NCBI GenBank assembly: GCA_020631735.1
Contig: CM036215.1
Span: forward strand, 11,930,346 to 11,994,345
DNA length: 64,000 nt
Source of the DNA: Saccharum officinarum
Taxonomy: Eukaryota; Streptophyta; Magnoliopsida; Poales; Poaceae
Direction: 5' to 3'
The notes below the pieces were generated by a model. That model saw only the letters and a program-made list of their open reading frames with translations. It had not been told where the DNA came from and searched no databases. Positions 24,576-35,131 of the stretch are shown here, piece after piece; position 1 is the stretch's first letter; every line of letters starts with the position of its first letter. The position numbers and the translations under genes were made by a program.

Positions 24576-24864
24576 GCCCGCTCAACGGGGCGCCTCGACC
24601 GCGTCCCGACTCCGACTCGTACGAGGCCCGCTCGACGGGGTGCCTCGACCGCGTCCCGGCTCCGACTCGTGCGAGGCCCGCTCGACGGGGTGCCTCGACC
24701 ACGTCCCGGCTCCGACTCGTACGAGGCCCGCTTGACGGGGCGCCTCGACCACGTCCCGGCTCCGACTCGTACGAGGCCCGCTCGACGGGGCGCCTCGACC
24801 ACGCTCCGGCTCCGACTCGTACGAGGCCCGCTCGACGGGGTGCCTCGACCTCGCCCCGGCTCCT
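24576..24864. repeat. 50-bp tandem repeat inside the LTR (about 5.8 copies)
   Basis: Units starting GCCCGCTCGACGGGG recur every 50 bases at 24576, 24626, 24676, 24726, 24776 and 24826. The 3' LTR has the matching array from about 33646. The array is GC-rich and rich in CG and CHG sites. Confidence 0.9.
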
Positions 24865-25343
24865 CGACACCCTTTCTTCACCTACCCAGGACAAAAAACA
24901 TAGCATTCAATGCGGTTACCTACCACCACCGACCGGCATGGCTACGGCATGGGTCAACGTGGGAACAATACCGACGTCGAGTCTCACTGTTTTACCGCCC
25001 ATCCCGTGATGGGAGGTGAAAGCCGTCACTGTATCCACCCTACCGCGCACTATTCACCATCAATCACCCTCGAGGGAGGATAAGACAAGGTCCGTCCCCC
25101 GCGATACCAGGGATTCGGCCTTATCCATCCGACCTCGACCCGGCCTCGACCCAGCCTCGATGCTCGGCTCAGTCCGGAGGACGGTATGGCGTGACGCTCT
25201 GGGTCATTTCGCCATCTTGTCTCCCACAACGTCAGGGCACCCAGGGATGGCCGGCCATCCCTGAGGCACGTCGCTACAGTCAACTCCACAGGAATCGACA
25301 AAGCATCACCTCAGGGCTCCCCTCGGCTTGGCCTCCTCTCGCC

Positions 25344-25352
25344 TTATAAAAG
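25344..25352 (+). promoter_or_regulatory. LTR TATA box
   Basis: TTATAAAAG in a GC-rich context (CTCGCCTTATAAAAGGGTAGG), matched at about 34414 in the 3' LTR. It is the likely U3 promoter of the gypsy element. Confidence 0.6.
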
Positions 25353-25707
25353 GGTAGGCCAGGGTTCGACAGAGGGAGAGGAGGACGAACAAGAAACATC
25401 ACAGACAGACGAAACAACCAACCACCCGACCGAACAACGAAAGCAAGAGATCAACATCTCAAGCAACCACCTTTCTCCTTTTTCTCTTTGAGACTTGGGC
25501 TCGACACCCTCTCTCGCCTGCTTGTAACCCCTACACGAGCACCTCGGTGCAAGGAAATACAAACCTCTCTTCCCCGCTGGACGTAGGGCCTTCTTTTGCC
25601 CGAACCAGGATAAACCCCCGTGTGTTCTCCTTGCATCACCATCCAGGAAAGAGTCACGCAGCATTTACTCGTTGGTTTAGGACCCCCCTCGGTCCGAACA
25701 CCGACAG

Positions 25708-25726
25708 TTGGCGCGCCAGGTAGGGG
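25708..25726 (+). other. Primer-binding site of the gypsy element
   Basis: TTGGCGCGCCAGGTAGGGG begins one base after the 5' LTR end. It is the tRNA primer site typical of this gypsy group; a related site is seen on the minus strand at 37567-37583. Confidence 0.75.
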
Positions 25727-25767
25727 TTCGCTGCGTGCAAACCTCGCTTTGTCGCCGTTCTTCCTGG

Positions 25768-28180
25768 ATGGCTAACTACGAACGCCCGATCCCGTTGGGT
25801 ACGGTGATCTGGTTTGGGAGTTTGGAGTTCATGTCGCTCGGCTCTGGCTACGACATGGTCCTACTCCCACCCAGGCACCCAACCGACGAAGATTACGAGC
25901 TCTCCCAGCCCGGGGGAGCAGTCAACCGGCACTGTCGCTCCAGGCGGTCGCGGGCCGCCCGGCGACGGCGAGCCCGGTACAACCACCGTCTCCACCTCGC
26001 GGAGGGCGATGGGATCCCCCGGTCCGGCACCCCCCAGACAGACGCCAACCCAGATCTCCTTTTGGAAGATTTGGGAAGGATGAGCCTGGCTGAGGGTCGG
26101 GTGCCGACGAGGAATCCCGCCGCTCCCCCGTCCGGTGAGACACCACTGTCCGTAGCATCTATTCCGCCACGGGCAGTGACGTCCCCATCACCATTCCCGT
26201 TTGGACTAGACTCGGTCGCCCGGGTGTATGCATCCTCCGTGAGCACTCGCATGAGCGCTTATGAGGAACTCCCCGGACACCATCTACGCTCCACTCTGGA
26301 CCTAGTCGCGTCCACGCCGGCTTCTGATTATCGGGACTCTACGGAGACACCTGAAACAGAACCTCGTGTGACTGCTTCTCCACGTCACCACCTCGGTGAT
26401 GGTTGGCATCGGCCACACATTCCTCCGTCATATTACTACTTTGGCGCACCCGACTCCGACTCGGCTGACGACACCTATGATCCAACTCGTGAGTGCTTCA
26501 ACATCGACGTTGAAAGCACCTCGGAATCAGAGGACGAAGAGCCGGTCGAAGAAAGGCACACGCCCCCTCATGTCGAGCTTCCTGCCGAGCGAAACGAGCC
26601 TCGGTTCCTTGCGGATCAAGGAGCGCAGCTCGAACAGTTTCGCGAGTTGTAGGACCAGCTTGACGAGGAACGCGAAAACCTGGATCTTCTCCAGCAAACC
26701 CTCGAGCGTGAGCGTACGGAACACGCATTTGGCGGGAGAGCTCGTGAGAGGGCTCGCGACGTCAACCGTCGCATCGACGAGGACCGGGCGGTCGACCCCC
26801 CGGTTTTCGCTCGAGCCAGCCAAAACATTGTCGCCGCTGGCATGCTCCTGCGCAACATGCCCGAGCCGTCAAACCCTGACGCCCGTCGGGCTCGAGACGA
26901 AATCCGAGGACTCCTCGAGACTGCCGCCATGCAGCAGGCCGAGAGCTCTGCCTCAAGGCGGCGCGAAGCAGCCTCGGAGCGGACCCTCGAGCCTTCCCGA
27001 CAGGAGAGGGAAGCCTCGGTTCATCCCGAGCCTGCCCGGCGAAACTGGGTAGCACCGGCCCCTGAGCCCATCGCCAACGACCGCGAGCCTCGAGACACCC
27101 GTGGCAACATCGTCGAGCGTCGCACACGCAAACACGGTGACGGTGTGGCTCGAGGCTATCACGTCCACAGGGGCGGACGCTACGACAGCTCGGAAGACCG
27201 TAGCCCTTCACCCGAACCTCCAGGCCCTCGGGTGTTCAGTAGGGCAATCCGTGAGACAGTGCCCCCGGCTCGGTTCCGTCCCCCCACGACTCTCACCAAG
27301 TATAACGGCGAGACCAAACCCGAACTTTGGCTCGCCGATTTTCGCTTGGCGTGTCAGTTGGGCGGGGCCACCGACGACCGGGTCATCATTCGGCAACTTC
27401 CCCTGTTCCTCTCCGACACCGCCCGAGCCTGGCTCGAGGATCTCCCGCCTTGGCAGATCCACGACTGGGATGATCTCGTGAGGGTGTTCGAGGGAAATTT
27501 CAAGGGAACCTACATGCGCCCCGGCAACTCGTGGGACCTCCGGGGCTGCAAGCAGAAACCAGATGAGTCCCTCCGGGACTACATCCGACGCTTCTCCCGG
27601 CAGTGCACCGAGCTCCCCAACATCACCGACTCCGACGTGATTACGACCTTCCTCTCCGGTACCACCTGTAAGGAGTTGGTCCGGGAGTTGGGCCGTAACA
27701 CCCCGCTCACTGCCAACGGATTGATGGACATCGTCACCAACTTCGCCTCCGGCGAGGAGGCGGTTGGTGCGATCTTTGGCGGCGAGCCGGCGAGGGAGGA
27801 GCAGAAGGTCGACGACCCCGCGAGTTCCACCCGAGGCCCCAAGAGAAACAACCGCAAGAAGAAGAAAGGCCAGCAGGGCAAGCTCGAGGCCCCGGCCGAC
27901 GAGCTCGTCGCTGCTACCGAGCACAAGAAACCTCGAGGCCCCCCGGCGGGGGCGTCTTCGACAAAATGCTCAAAGAGTCGTGTCCCTACCACAAGGGACT
28001 CACTAACCATAACCTCGAGGATTGTCACATGCTGCGCAGGTACTTCGGGGGTGCCGGCGCCAAGAAGGACGACAAGGGGGAGGACCCTAAGGGTGACGAC
28101 AAGGACGGGGAATTTCCTGAGATCCGCGACTGCTACATGATCTACGGAGGACCCTCGACCTGCAGTACCCCGTTTCCTTG
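25768..28180 (+). pseudogene. gag of the gypsy element, broken
   Basis: Capsid-type polyprotein. The likely start is the ATG at 25768 (MANYERPIPLG); an ATG at 25708 overlaps the primer-binding site and is unlikely. The first part is acidic and disordered, followed by a Glu/Arg-rich coiled-coil region near 26640-26760. The conserved retrotransposon gag core is at 27290-27660 (TLTKYNGETKPELWLADFRL, DTARAWLEDLPP, DYIRRFSRQCTELP). A Lys-rich tract follows, and a Cys/His segment (CPYHKG..HNLEDCHML) remains at 27980-28030 in another frame. In-frame TAG at 26650-26652 and a frameshift near 27950 disable it. Confidence 0.85.
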
Positions 28181-28191
28181 ATTGGTCTGCG

Positions 28192-28866
28192 GTGGCCATC
28201 ACTTTCGACCGTGATGACCACCCAGACTACGTCCCCAACCCGGGGGTCTATCCACTCGTCGTTGACCCCGTCATCGCCAACACACGCCTCACCAAAGTGC
28301 TCATGGACGGCGGAAGCAGCCTCAACATTATCTATTCTCAGACCCTCGACCTCTTGGGGGTCAACAGAGCGCGCCTCCAGCCTAGCGTCGGGGGCTTCCA
28401 CGGAGTCGTGCCAGGGAAATGGGCGGAACCCCTCGGGCGGGTCGATCTGCCTGTTTGCTTTGGCACACCGGCCAACTTCCGAAAGGAAACTCTCACTTTC
28501 AAAGTGGTCGGATTCCGTGGAACGTACCACGCTATCCTGGGACGCCCATGCTACGCCAAGTTCATGGCGATCGCGAACTACACCTACCTCAAGCTCAAAA
28601 TGCCTGGCCCAAACGGTGTCATCACTGTGGGGCCCTCGTTTGAACATGCCTACGAGTGCGACGTCGAGTGCGTCGAGCACGGCGAGGCTGTTTTTGGGTC
28701 AGCGATCTTGGCCGCAGACCTCGACGGTCTAGCCAATGCGATCCCCGACCCAAAACGCCATGCCGGCAGCTTCGAGCCCGCCGAAGACGTCAAGCTCGTA
28801 CCCCTCGACCCTGCTGATCCCAAGGGGAGGGCGCTGAACGTCAGCGCCACCCTCGATCCTAAATAG
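28192..28866 (+). CDS. Aspartic protease domain of the gypsy polyprotein
   Basis: Retroviral-type aspartic protease that would cut the polyprotein. The active-site motif LMDGGSSLNIIY is at about residues 37-48, followed by the flap region and HAILGRPCYAKF near residue 120, as usual in plant gypsy proteases. The frame (224 codons) ends at TAG 28864-28866, and the polymerase continues in the same frame seven bases later, so this stop interrupts one long pol frame. The stretch joining gag to protease (28140-28192) seems to have lost sequence. Confidence 0.85.
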   Translation: MAITFDRDDHPDYVPNPGVYPLVVDPVIANTRLTKVLMDGGSSLNIIYSQTLDLLGVNRARLQPSVGGFHGVVPGKWAEPLGRVDLPVCFGTPANFRKETLTFKVVGFRGTYHAILGRPCYAKFMAIANYTYLKLKMPGPNGVITVGPSFEHAYECDVECVEHGEAVFGSAILAADLDGLANAIPDPKRHAGSFEPAEDVKLVPLDPADPKGRALNVSATLDPK

Positions 28867-28872
28867 GAAGCA

Positions 28873-31458
28873 GTGCTCGTCGACTTTCTCCGCGCGAACG
28901 TCGACATCTTTGCGTGGAGTCCCTCGGATATGCCGGGCATACCCAGGGAAGTCGCCGAGCACGCCTTGGAGATCCGGGCCGGATCCAAACCGGTGAAGCA
29001 ACGCCTGCGCCGCTTCGACGAGGAGAAGCGCAGGATCATCGGCGAGGAGATACACAAACTGTTGGAGGCCGGGTTCATCAAGGAGATTCATCATCCCGAG
29101 TGGCTAGCTAATCCTGTCTTAGTTAGAAAAAAGAGTGGGAAATGGAGGATGTGCGTAGACTATACTGGTTTAAATAAAGCATGTCCGAAAGTTCCCTTCC
29201 CTTTGCCACGCATTGATCAAATCGTTGATTCCACCGCGGGATGTGAAACTCTCTCATTCTTAGATGCATATTCCGGTTACCACCAAATCAAAATGAAGGA
29301 GTCCGACCAGCTCGCGACTTCATTCATCACCCCATTCGGCATGTATTGCTACGTTACGATGCCCTTCGGTCTCCGGAACGCAGGGGCAACGTACCAGCGA
29401 TGCATGCAACATGTTTTTGGGGGGCACATTGGGTCGACCGTCGAGGCTTACGTCGACGACATCGTGGTCAAAACCCAACGTGCCGGCGATCTAGTCAGCG
29501 ACCTCGACGTTGCATTCAATTGCCTCAGAGCAAAAAACATCAAACTCAATCCAGAGAAATGTGTCTTCGGCGTCCCACGAGGTATGCTTTTAGGGTTTAT
29601 CGTATCTAAACGTGGCATCGAGGCCAACCCTGAAAAAATCTCTGCAATCACCAAGATGGGCCCCATCCGAGATCTCAAAGGCGTACAGAGAGTCACAGGT
29701 TGCTTGGCGGCACTCAGTCGTTTCATTTCGCGCCTCGGCGAAAAAGCACTCCCTCTGTACCGTCTCTTAAGGAAATCGGACCATTTTTCCTGGAACCTCG
29801 AGGCTGAGGAGGCTCTCACGAAACTGAAAGCCACCCTCTCTAGCTCACCGATCCTCGTCCCTCCGACCCCGGGGGAACCACTCCTACTCTATGTCACCGC
29901 GACGTCACAAGTAGTCAGTGCTGCCCTGGTTGTCGAACGGGCCGAGGAGGCACACACCTTGCTCGTTCAGAGGCCGGTCTATTTCGTTAGCGAGGTGCTC
30001 TCAGAGACAAAGTGTCGATACCCACAGATCCAGAAATTGCTGTATGTTGTCATCTTGACACGGCGCAAGCTCCGACACTACTTCGAGGGTCACCCGGTTA
30101 CTGTGGTTTCTTCTTTCCCCTTGGGAGAGATAGCCCAGAACCGGGAAGCCTCGGGTAGGATTGCCAAATGGGCGGTCGAGCTCATGAGCGAGGCATTGTC
30201 CTATGCGCCGCGAAAAGCTATCAAGTCACAGGTATTAGCAGATTTTCTGGCCGAGTGGACTGACACACAACTCCTCCCTGCACAGCTCCAGGCGGAGCTG
30301 TGGACCATGTACTTCGATGGGTCATTGATGAAAACGGGAGCAGGCGCGGGCTTGCTCTTCGTCTCACCCCTCGGGGTTCACATGCGCTACGTCATCCGGC
30401 TTCATTTCCCTGCATCTAACAACGTCGCCGAATACGAGGCACTCGTCACGGGGTTGAGAATCGCCATCGAGCTCGGGGTCCGACACCTCGACGTCCGAGG
30501 CGACTCTCAACTCGTGATCGATCAGGTGATGAAGAACTCGAGCTGCCGTGACCCCAAGATGGAGGCCTACTACCATGAAGTACGGCGCCTCGAGGACAAG
30601 TTTCACGGCCTCGAGCTCAACCACATCGCACGCAGGTATAATGAGGCCGCTGATGAACTGGCAAAAATCGCGTCCGGTCGAGCCACGGTTCCACCGGACG
30701 TCTTCGCGAAAGACCTTCAGCGCCCATCCGTCGACCTTAGGCCAGACGGGGGGGTCGACGAGGCGTCGATCGACCTTCCACCTGAGGCAGAAGCCCCCTC
30801 GACCGGGGCTGAAGCCATGCAGGTGGAAGACTCGACGTCACCGCCTGACCTCAAGCCTGATTGGCGCGTCCCGTACCTCGACTACCTCATCCAGGAGGAC
30901 CTCCCCTCGGATAGGACTGAGGCTCGACGGATCGCACGCCGGGCCAAAACTTTTGTGATCATGGGCGACAGCAGGGAGCTCTACCGCCATAGCCCTACCG
31001 GTATCCTCCAACGTTGCATCACGAAAGAGCAAGGCAGAAATCTGCTCGGCGATCTTCACTCGGGGGCTTGCGGTCACCACGCTGCGCCTCGAACCCTTGT
31101 CGGAAACGCCTTTCGACAAGGATTCTATTGGCCGACCGCGGTCTCCGACGCTGTCAAGCTAGTACGCTCCTGCGAGGGTTGTCAGTACTATGCGAGACAG
31201 ACTCATCTTCCGGCACATGCCCTACAAACTATCCCCATCACATGGCCGTTCGCCGTTTGGGGGCTCGACCTTGTCGGACCACTGAAAAGGACGATCGGCG
31301 GCTTCACCCACTTGCTCGTCGCAATCGACAAATTCTCCAAGTGGATCGAGGCCCGCCCTATCACCAGCATCAGGTCCGAACAAGCTGTACTCTTCTTCAC
31401 TAACATTGTTCATCGCTTCGGGGTACCCAACTGTATCATCACGGACAACGACACCTAG
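28873..31458 (+). CDS. Reverse transcriptase / RNase H / integrase N-part of the gypsy pol
   Basis: The 861-codon frame carries, in order: reverse transcriptase (GKWRMCVDYTGLNKACP at about 89-105, FLDAYSGYHQIKM, MPFGLRNAGATYQRCM, catalytic YVDD at 193-196), a decayed gypsy RNase H (about 335-420), an extra archaeal-type RNase H (MYFDGSLMKTGAGAGL, NNVAEYEALVTGLR, RGDSQLVIDQV) diagnostic of Tat-type elements, then the integrase zinc finger (H..H...CEGCQYYAR, about 725-775) and the start of the integrase core (WGLDLVGP, ITDND). TAG at 31456 stops translation just after the second catalytic Asp. The protein would copy and insert element cDNA in the nucleus. Confidence 0.92.
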   Translation: MLVDFLRANVDIFAWSPSDMPGIPREVAEHALEIRAGSKPVKQRLRRFDEEKRRIIGEEIHKLLEAGFIKEIHHPEWLANPVLVRKKSGKWRMCVDYTGLNKACPKVPFPLPRIDQIVDSTAGCETLSFLDAYSGYHQIKMKESDQLATSFITPFGMYCYVTMPFGLRNAGATYQRCMQHVFGGHIGSTVEAYVDDIVVKTQRAGDLVSDLDVAFNCLRAKNIKLNPEKCVFGVPRGMLLGFIVSKRGIEANPEKISAITKMGPIRDLKGVQRVTGCLAALSRFISRLGEKALPLYRLLRKSDHFSWNLEAEEALTKLKATLSSSPILVPPTPGEPLLLYVTATSQVVSAALVVERAEEAHTLLVQRPVYFVSEVLSETKCRYPQIQKLLYVVILTRRKLRHYFEGHPVTVVSSFPLGEIAQNREASGRIAKWAVELMSEALSYAPRKAIKSQVLADFLAEWTDTQLLPAQLQAELWTMYFDGSLMKTGAGAGLLFVSPLGVHMRYVIRLHFPASNNVAEYEALVTGLRIAIELGVRHLDVRGDSQLVIDQVMKNSSCRDPKMEAYYHEVRRLEDKFHGLELNHIARRYNEAADELAKIASGRATVPPDVFAKDLQRPSVDLRPDGGVDEASIDLPPEAEAPSTGAEAMQVEDSTSPPDLKPDWRVPYLDYLIQEDLPSDRTEARRIARRAKTFVIMGDSRELYRHSPTGILQRCITKEQGRNLLGDLHSGACGHHAAPRTLVGNAFRQGFYWPTAVSDAVKLVRSCEGCQYYARQTHLPAHALQTIPITWPFAVWGLDLVGPLKRTIGGFTHLLVAIDKFSKWIEARPITSIRSEQAVLFFTNIVHRFGVPNCIITDNDT

Positions 31459-31916
31459 TTCACTGGCAAGAAGTTTTTGGATTTCTGCGACAACCACCAC
31501 ATCCGTGTGCTCTGGTCGGCCGTGGCTCATCCAAAAACAAACGGGCAAGTGGAACGTGCCAACGGCATGGTTCTACAAGGCCTTAAGCCCAGAATCTTTG
31601 ACAAACTAAACAAATATGGAAAAAAAGGGCTGCCGAGCTACCCTCGGTCCTGTGGAGCCTAAGAACAACGCCGAGTCGAGCCACGGGGTTCACTCCGTTC
31701 TTCTTAGTTTACGGGTCTGAGGCTATGCTACCAACCGATATAGAATACGGGTCCCCGAGGTTGAAGGCATATAACGAAGGGCACAACGACGCCACAAGAC
31801 AGGACGCCCTCGACCAGCTCGAGGAAGCCCGAGATGTGGCTCTGATGCATTCTGCTAGGTACCAGCAGGGTCTCCGACGCTACCACGACAGATACGTCCG
31901 CAAGCGTGACCTCAAC
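31459..31916 (+). pseudogene. Integrase C-part of the gypsy pol, broken and truncated
   Basis: After the TAG the same frame continues with FTGKKFLDFCDNHH and NGQVERANG, which holds the third catalytic acidic residue. A frameshift near 31630 moves the rest (VYGSEAMLPTDIEYGSPRL, RYHDRYVRKRDLNV) to another frame. Homology stops at about 31916, where antisense sequence begins; no chromodomain or C-terminal tail is seen. Confidence 0.8.
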
Positions 31917-32027
31917 GTTCGTCCTCGGCCGCAGCAGCCCGCCCTCGACCAACTCCTCCAACCTCCTCTCCGTCACCGAGGAGGCGGCCCAGTCGTCGGC
32001 GGGAAGGATCTGGCTCTTTCCTGCCAT
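31917..32027 (-). pseudogene. Antisense ORF fragment, putative gypsy-type transposase N-terminus
   Basis: Read on the minus strand from ATG 32025-32027, about 37 codons (PADDWAASSVTERRLEELV) resemble the N-terminus of the plant family annotated as putative gypsy-type transposon (Transposase_28). Such antisense frames are known in Tat-type grass elements. It is cut off where it meets the integrase at about 31916, so an internal deletion joined the two. Function of the family is unknown. Confidence 0.5.
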
Positions 32028-32382
32028 CGATGTCGTCGGGAGGGGGATGGAAGGAAAGGATGCGGTGGCTGCGGCAAGACGGGCGGAGAACGCGATGTGG
32101 CAGGGGATGTCTAGGGCAAAGGATTGCAGGGATGCGAGTAATCGGTGGGGAACGGAGACCCCAAGGCCTTAGCTTTATATGCCCGAACGGAAGCCCAACG
32201 GCCGCGCGAAAAGTAAGGAGCAGTTTTTCGCGATAAACCCGCTCACCCAACCGTTTCCTTATATCTCGCAGGAACTGAGCACGTGGCCGCTCCCCACGTC
32301 GTAACCATACGCCGATACCGCGCCGATCTCGTCTCCCGAAAAAACGCGCCCGGCCAACGAAATATCTCCAGGTAAGTCTAAA

Positions 32383-33382
32383 ATGGGTGCGAAGCCCGCA
32401 ATAAGTCTCGAGGGAGCGAAAGCTGGCCCTCGAACGGGGTTCGACAGCTGCCCTCGAGCAACAGAGTTAGGGACAACCCGGGGTGCGCCCGTACATGGCC
32501 AAGGGCTCGAGCCACGCTCTCGAGGCACCCCAGGACGTATTCGAGGCCGAAGGAGAAGGTTGTGGTAGGAATCCCTCCGGGGGAGGCATCGAGCCCTCGA
32601 ATCCTGTCGAAGGGAATCGAGATCCACACGACCGCTTCTTGGCATTTTTGAGGGCGCCTCCGGGCCACTAGCCGACCCCTAACGAACGGGGCACGGGTTC
32701 TCACTCGAATTCCCCCGCTGGCAGCTCACCGGAGATCGTCGTAACTCGGGCCCAAACGAGGGTAGTATGACATTCTCCACCTCTCCTCCTTTTTTCGAAA
32801 AAGGAGCGTGAGGGTCGCGAAAGACGGCTGGGACTCTGATCGACCTCGTGTGTGCGAGGCTCGGGGTCCCGACCGCAAAAATGGGTGTGAAGCCCGCAAT
32901 AAGTCTCGAGGGAGCGAAAGCTGGCCCTCGAACGGGGTTTGACAGCTGCCCTCGAGCAATAGAGTTAGGGACGACCCAGGGTGCGCCCGTACATGGCCAA
33001 GGGCTCGAGCCACGCTCTCGAGGCACCCCAGGACGTATTCGAGGCCGAAGGAGAAGGTTGTGGTAGGAATCCCTCCGGGGGAGGCATCGAGCCCTCGAAT
33101 CCTGTCGAAGGGAATCGAGATCCACACGACCGCTTCTTGGCATTTTTGAGGGCGCCTCCGGGCCACTAGCCGACCCCTAACGAACGGGGCATGGGTTCTC
33201 ACTCGAATTCCCCCGCTAGCAGCTCACCGGAGATCGTCGTAACTCGGGCCCAAACGAGGGTAGTACGACATTCTCCACCCCTCCTCCTTTTTTCGAAAAA
33301 GGAGCGTGAGGGTCGCACAACGAAAGACGGCCGGGACCCTGATCGACCTCGCGCGCACGAGGCTCGGGGGCTTGACCGCAAC
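32383..33382. repeat. 498-bp tandem duplication in the gypsy 3' untranslated region
   Basis: ATGGGTG.GAAGCCCGCAAT begins at 32383 and again at 32881, and the two copies stay nearly identical for about 490 bases. It doubles the spacer between the broken antisense ORF and the 3' LTR. Confidence 0.9.
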
Positions 33383-33568
33383 GAAATGTCCCCCAATCAA
33401 ACGCGAACAAGACCTCGGAGGAGTCTCCATACTCCACCAAGGCCTCGGGGGCTACACCCGGCGGGTGCGCTCGCGCGCCCCCACCGGAAAAATCACGACG
33501 CTACGACTCCAGTTCTGACCAACCTCTGGGAGAGTGATCACGCACTCACCCAAAGGCTCGGGGGCTAC

Positions 33569-34776
33569 TGTCGGTACCAACAGTACGGGGGTACCCACAC
33601 CTATCGCCAAAAAACTAACATAACTGAAACCACAATGAAAAGATAGCCCGCTCGACGGGGCGCCTCGACCGCGTCCCGACTCCGACTCGTACGAGGCCCG
33701 CTCGACGGGGTGCCTCGACCGCGTCCCAGCTCCGACTCGTGCGAGGCCCGCTCGACGGGGTGCCTCGACCACGTCCCGGCTCCGACTCGTACGAGGCCCG
33801 CTTGACGGGGCGCCTCGACCACGTCCCGGCTCCGACTCGTACGAGGCCCGCTCGACGGGGCGCCTCGACCGCGCTCCGGCTCTGACTCGTACGAGGCCCG
33901 CTCGACGGGGTGCCTCGACCGCGCCCCGGCTCCTCGACACCCTTTCTTCACCTACCCAGGACAAAAAACATAGCATTCAATGCGGTTACCTACCACCACC
34001 GACCGGCATGGCTACGGCATGGGTCAACGTGGGAACAATACCGACGTCGAGTCTCACTGTTTTACCGCCCATCCCGTGATGGGAGGTGAAAGCCGTCACT
34101 GTATCCACCCTACCGCGCACTATTCACCATCAATCACCCTCGAGGGAGGATAAGACAAGGTCCGTCCCCCGCGATACCAGGGATTCAGCCTTATCCATCC
34201 GACCTCGACCCGGCCTCGACCCAGCCTCGATGCTCGGCTCAGTCCGGAGGACGGTATGGCGTGGCGCTCTGGGTCTTTTCGCCATCTTGTCTCCCACAAC
34301 GTCAGGGCACCCAGGGATGGCCGGCCATCCCTGAGGCACGTCGCTACAGTCAACTCCACAGGAATCGACAAAGCATCACCTCAGGGCTCCCCTCGGCTTG
34401 GCCTCCTCTCGCCTTATAAAAGGGTAGGCCAGGGTTCGACAGAGGGAGAGGAGGACGAACAAGAAACATCACGGACAGACGAAACAACCAACCACCCGAC
34501 CGAACAACGAAAGCAAGAGATCAACATCTCAAGCAACCACCTTTCTCCTTTTTCTCTTTGAGACTTGGGCTCGACACCCTCTCTCGCCTGCTTGTAACCC
34601 CTACACGAGCACCTCGGTGCAAGGAAATACAAACCTCTCTTCCCCGCTGGACGTAGGGCCTTCTTTTGCCCGAACCAGGATAAACCCCCGTATGTTCTCC
34701 TTGCATCACCATCCAGGAAAGAGTCACACAGCATTTACTCGTTGGTTTAGGACCCCCCTCGGTCCGAACACCGACA
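33569..34776 (+). repeat. 3' LTR of the gypsy element
   Basis: 1,208 bp, same length as the 5' copy and about 99% identical by eye. It is preceded by a purine-rich tract (AAGGCTCGGGGGCTAC) and followed by the target duplication ACATG. Confidence 0.95.
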
Positions 34777-34781
34777 ACATG

Positions 34782-35131
34782 CAACCAAGTTCTAGCTAAA
34801 CTAGTAAAACAAAATAACACAAGATCAAGCATGATCAAGGATGCCTGCCTTCAAACTGGGTGGGTTCAGAGATATCTAACTCTTGATATTGGAAGTTCTC
34901 AAATTCAGCACCTTCTGTAGACATACAACAAACATGGGCCACAAAATAAATAAGAATATACCAGACATTGAATATACATTTCTCTTGAGTTTGCCTCATG
35001 GCTAGCCGCACATGACATTGAATGTGCATGAAAGATATTGTAGCAGAAAGTTTGTATTGCGCTTGTTTAGTGGCTCTACACATAGTCCTTCGACCAATAA
35101 TGGCGGAGCTAGGATTGAGAACTTAGGTATT
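34782..35131. other. Spacer right of the gypsy element
   Basis: AT-rich flank, nothing recognised. Confidence 0.4.

Larger units (their letters stand above)
24499..25706 (+). repeat. 5' LTR of the gypsy element
   Basis: 1,208 bp. It contains a 50-bp tandem array (24576-24864) and a TATA box (TTATAAAAG at about 25344) about 360 bases before its end. Confidence 0.95.
24499..34776 (+). mobile_element. Ty3/gypsy LTR retrotransposon, full-length but defective
   Basis: Two 1,208-bp LTRs (24499-25706 and 33569-34776) start TGTCGGTACC and end ACACCGACA. The target duplication ACATG is perfect (24494-24498, 34777-34781). The primer-binding site TTGGCGCGCCAGGTAGGGG follows the 5' LTR. Gene order is gag, protease, reverse transcriptase, RNase H, a second (archaeal-type) RNase H, integrase, which places it in the gypsy superfamily, Tat-type lineage. 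By eye the LTRs differ at about 12 of 1,208 positions (about 1%), so the insertion is young. The coding region is broken by three in-frame TAG stops (26650, 28864, 31456), frameshifts near 27950 and 31630, and loss of the integrase C-terminus. Confidence 0.95.

Noticed and set aside
24576..24864. CRISPR-like regular array
   Set aside because: The 50-bp units are contiguous with no spacers, are duplicated in both LTRs, and the DNA is a plant genome.
25708..25767. Upstream ATG at 25708 as the gag start
   Set aside because: It would translate the primer-binding site; the ATG at 25768 starts the conserved-looking part.
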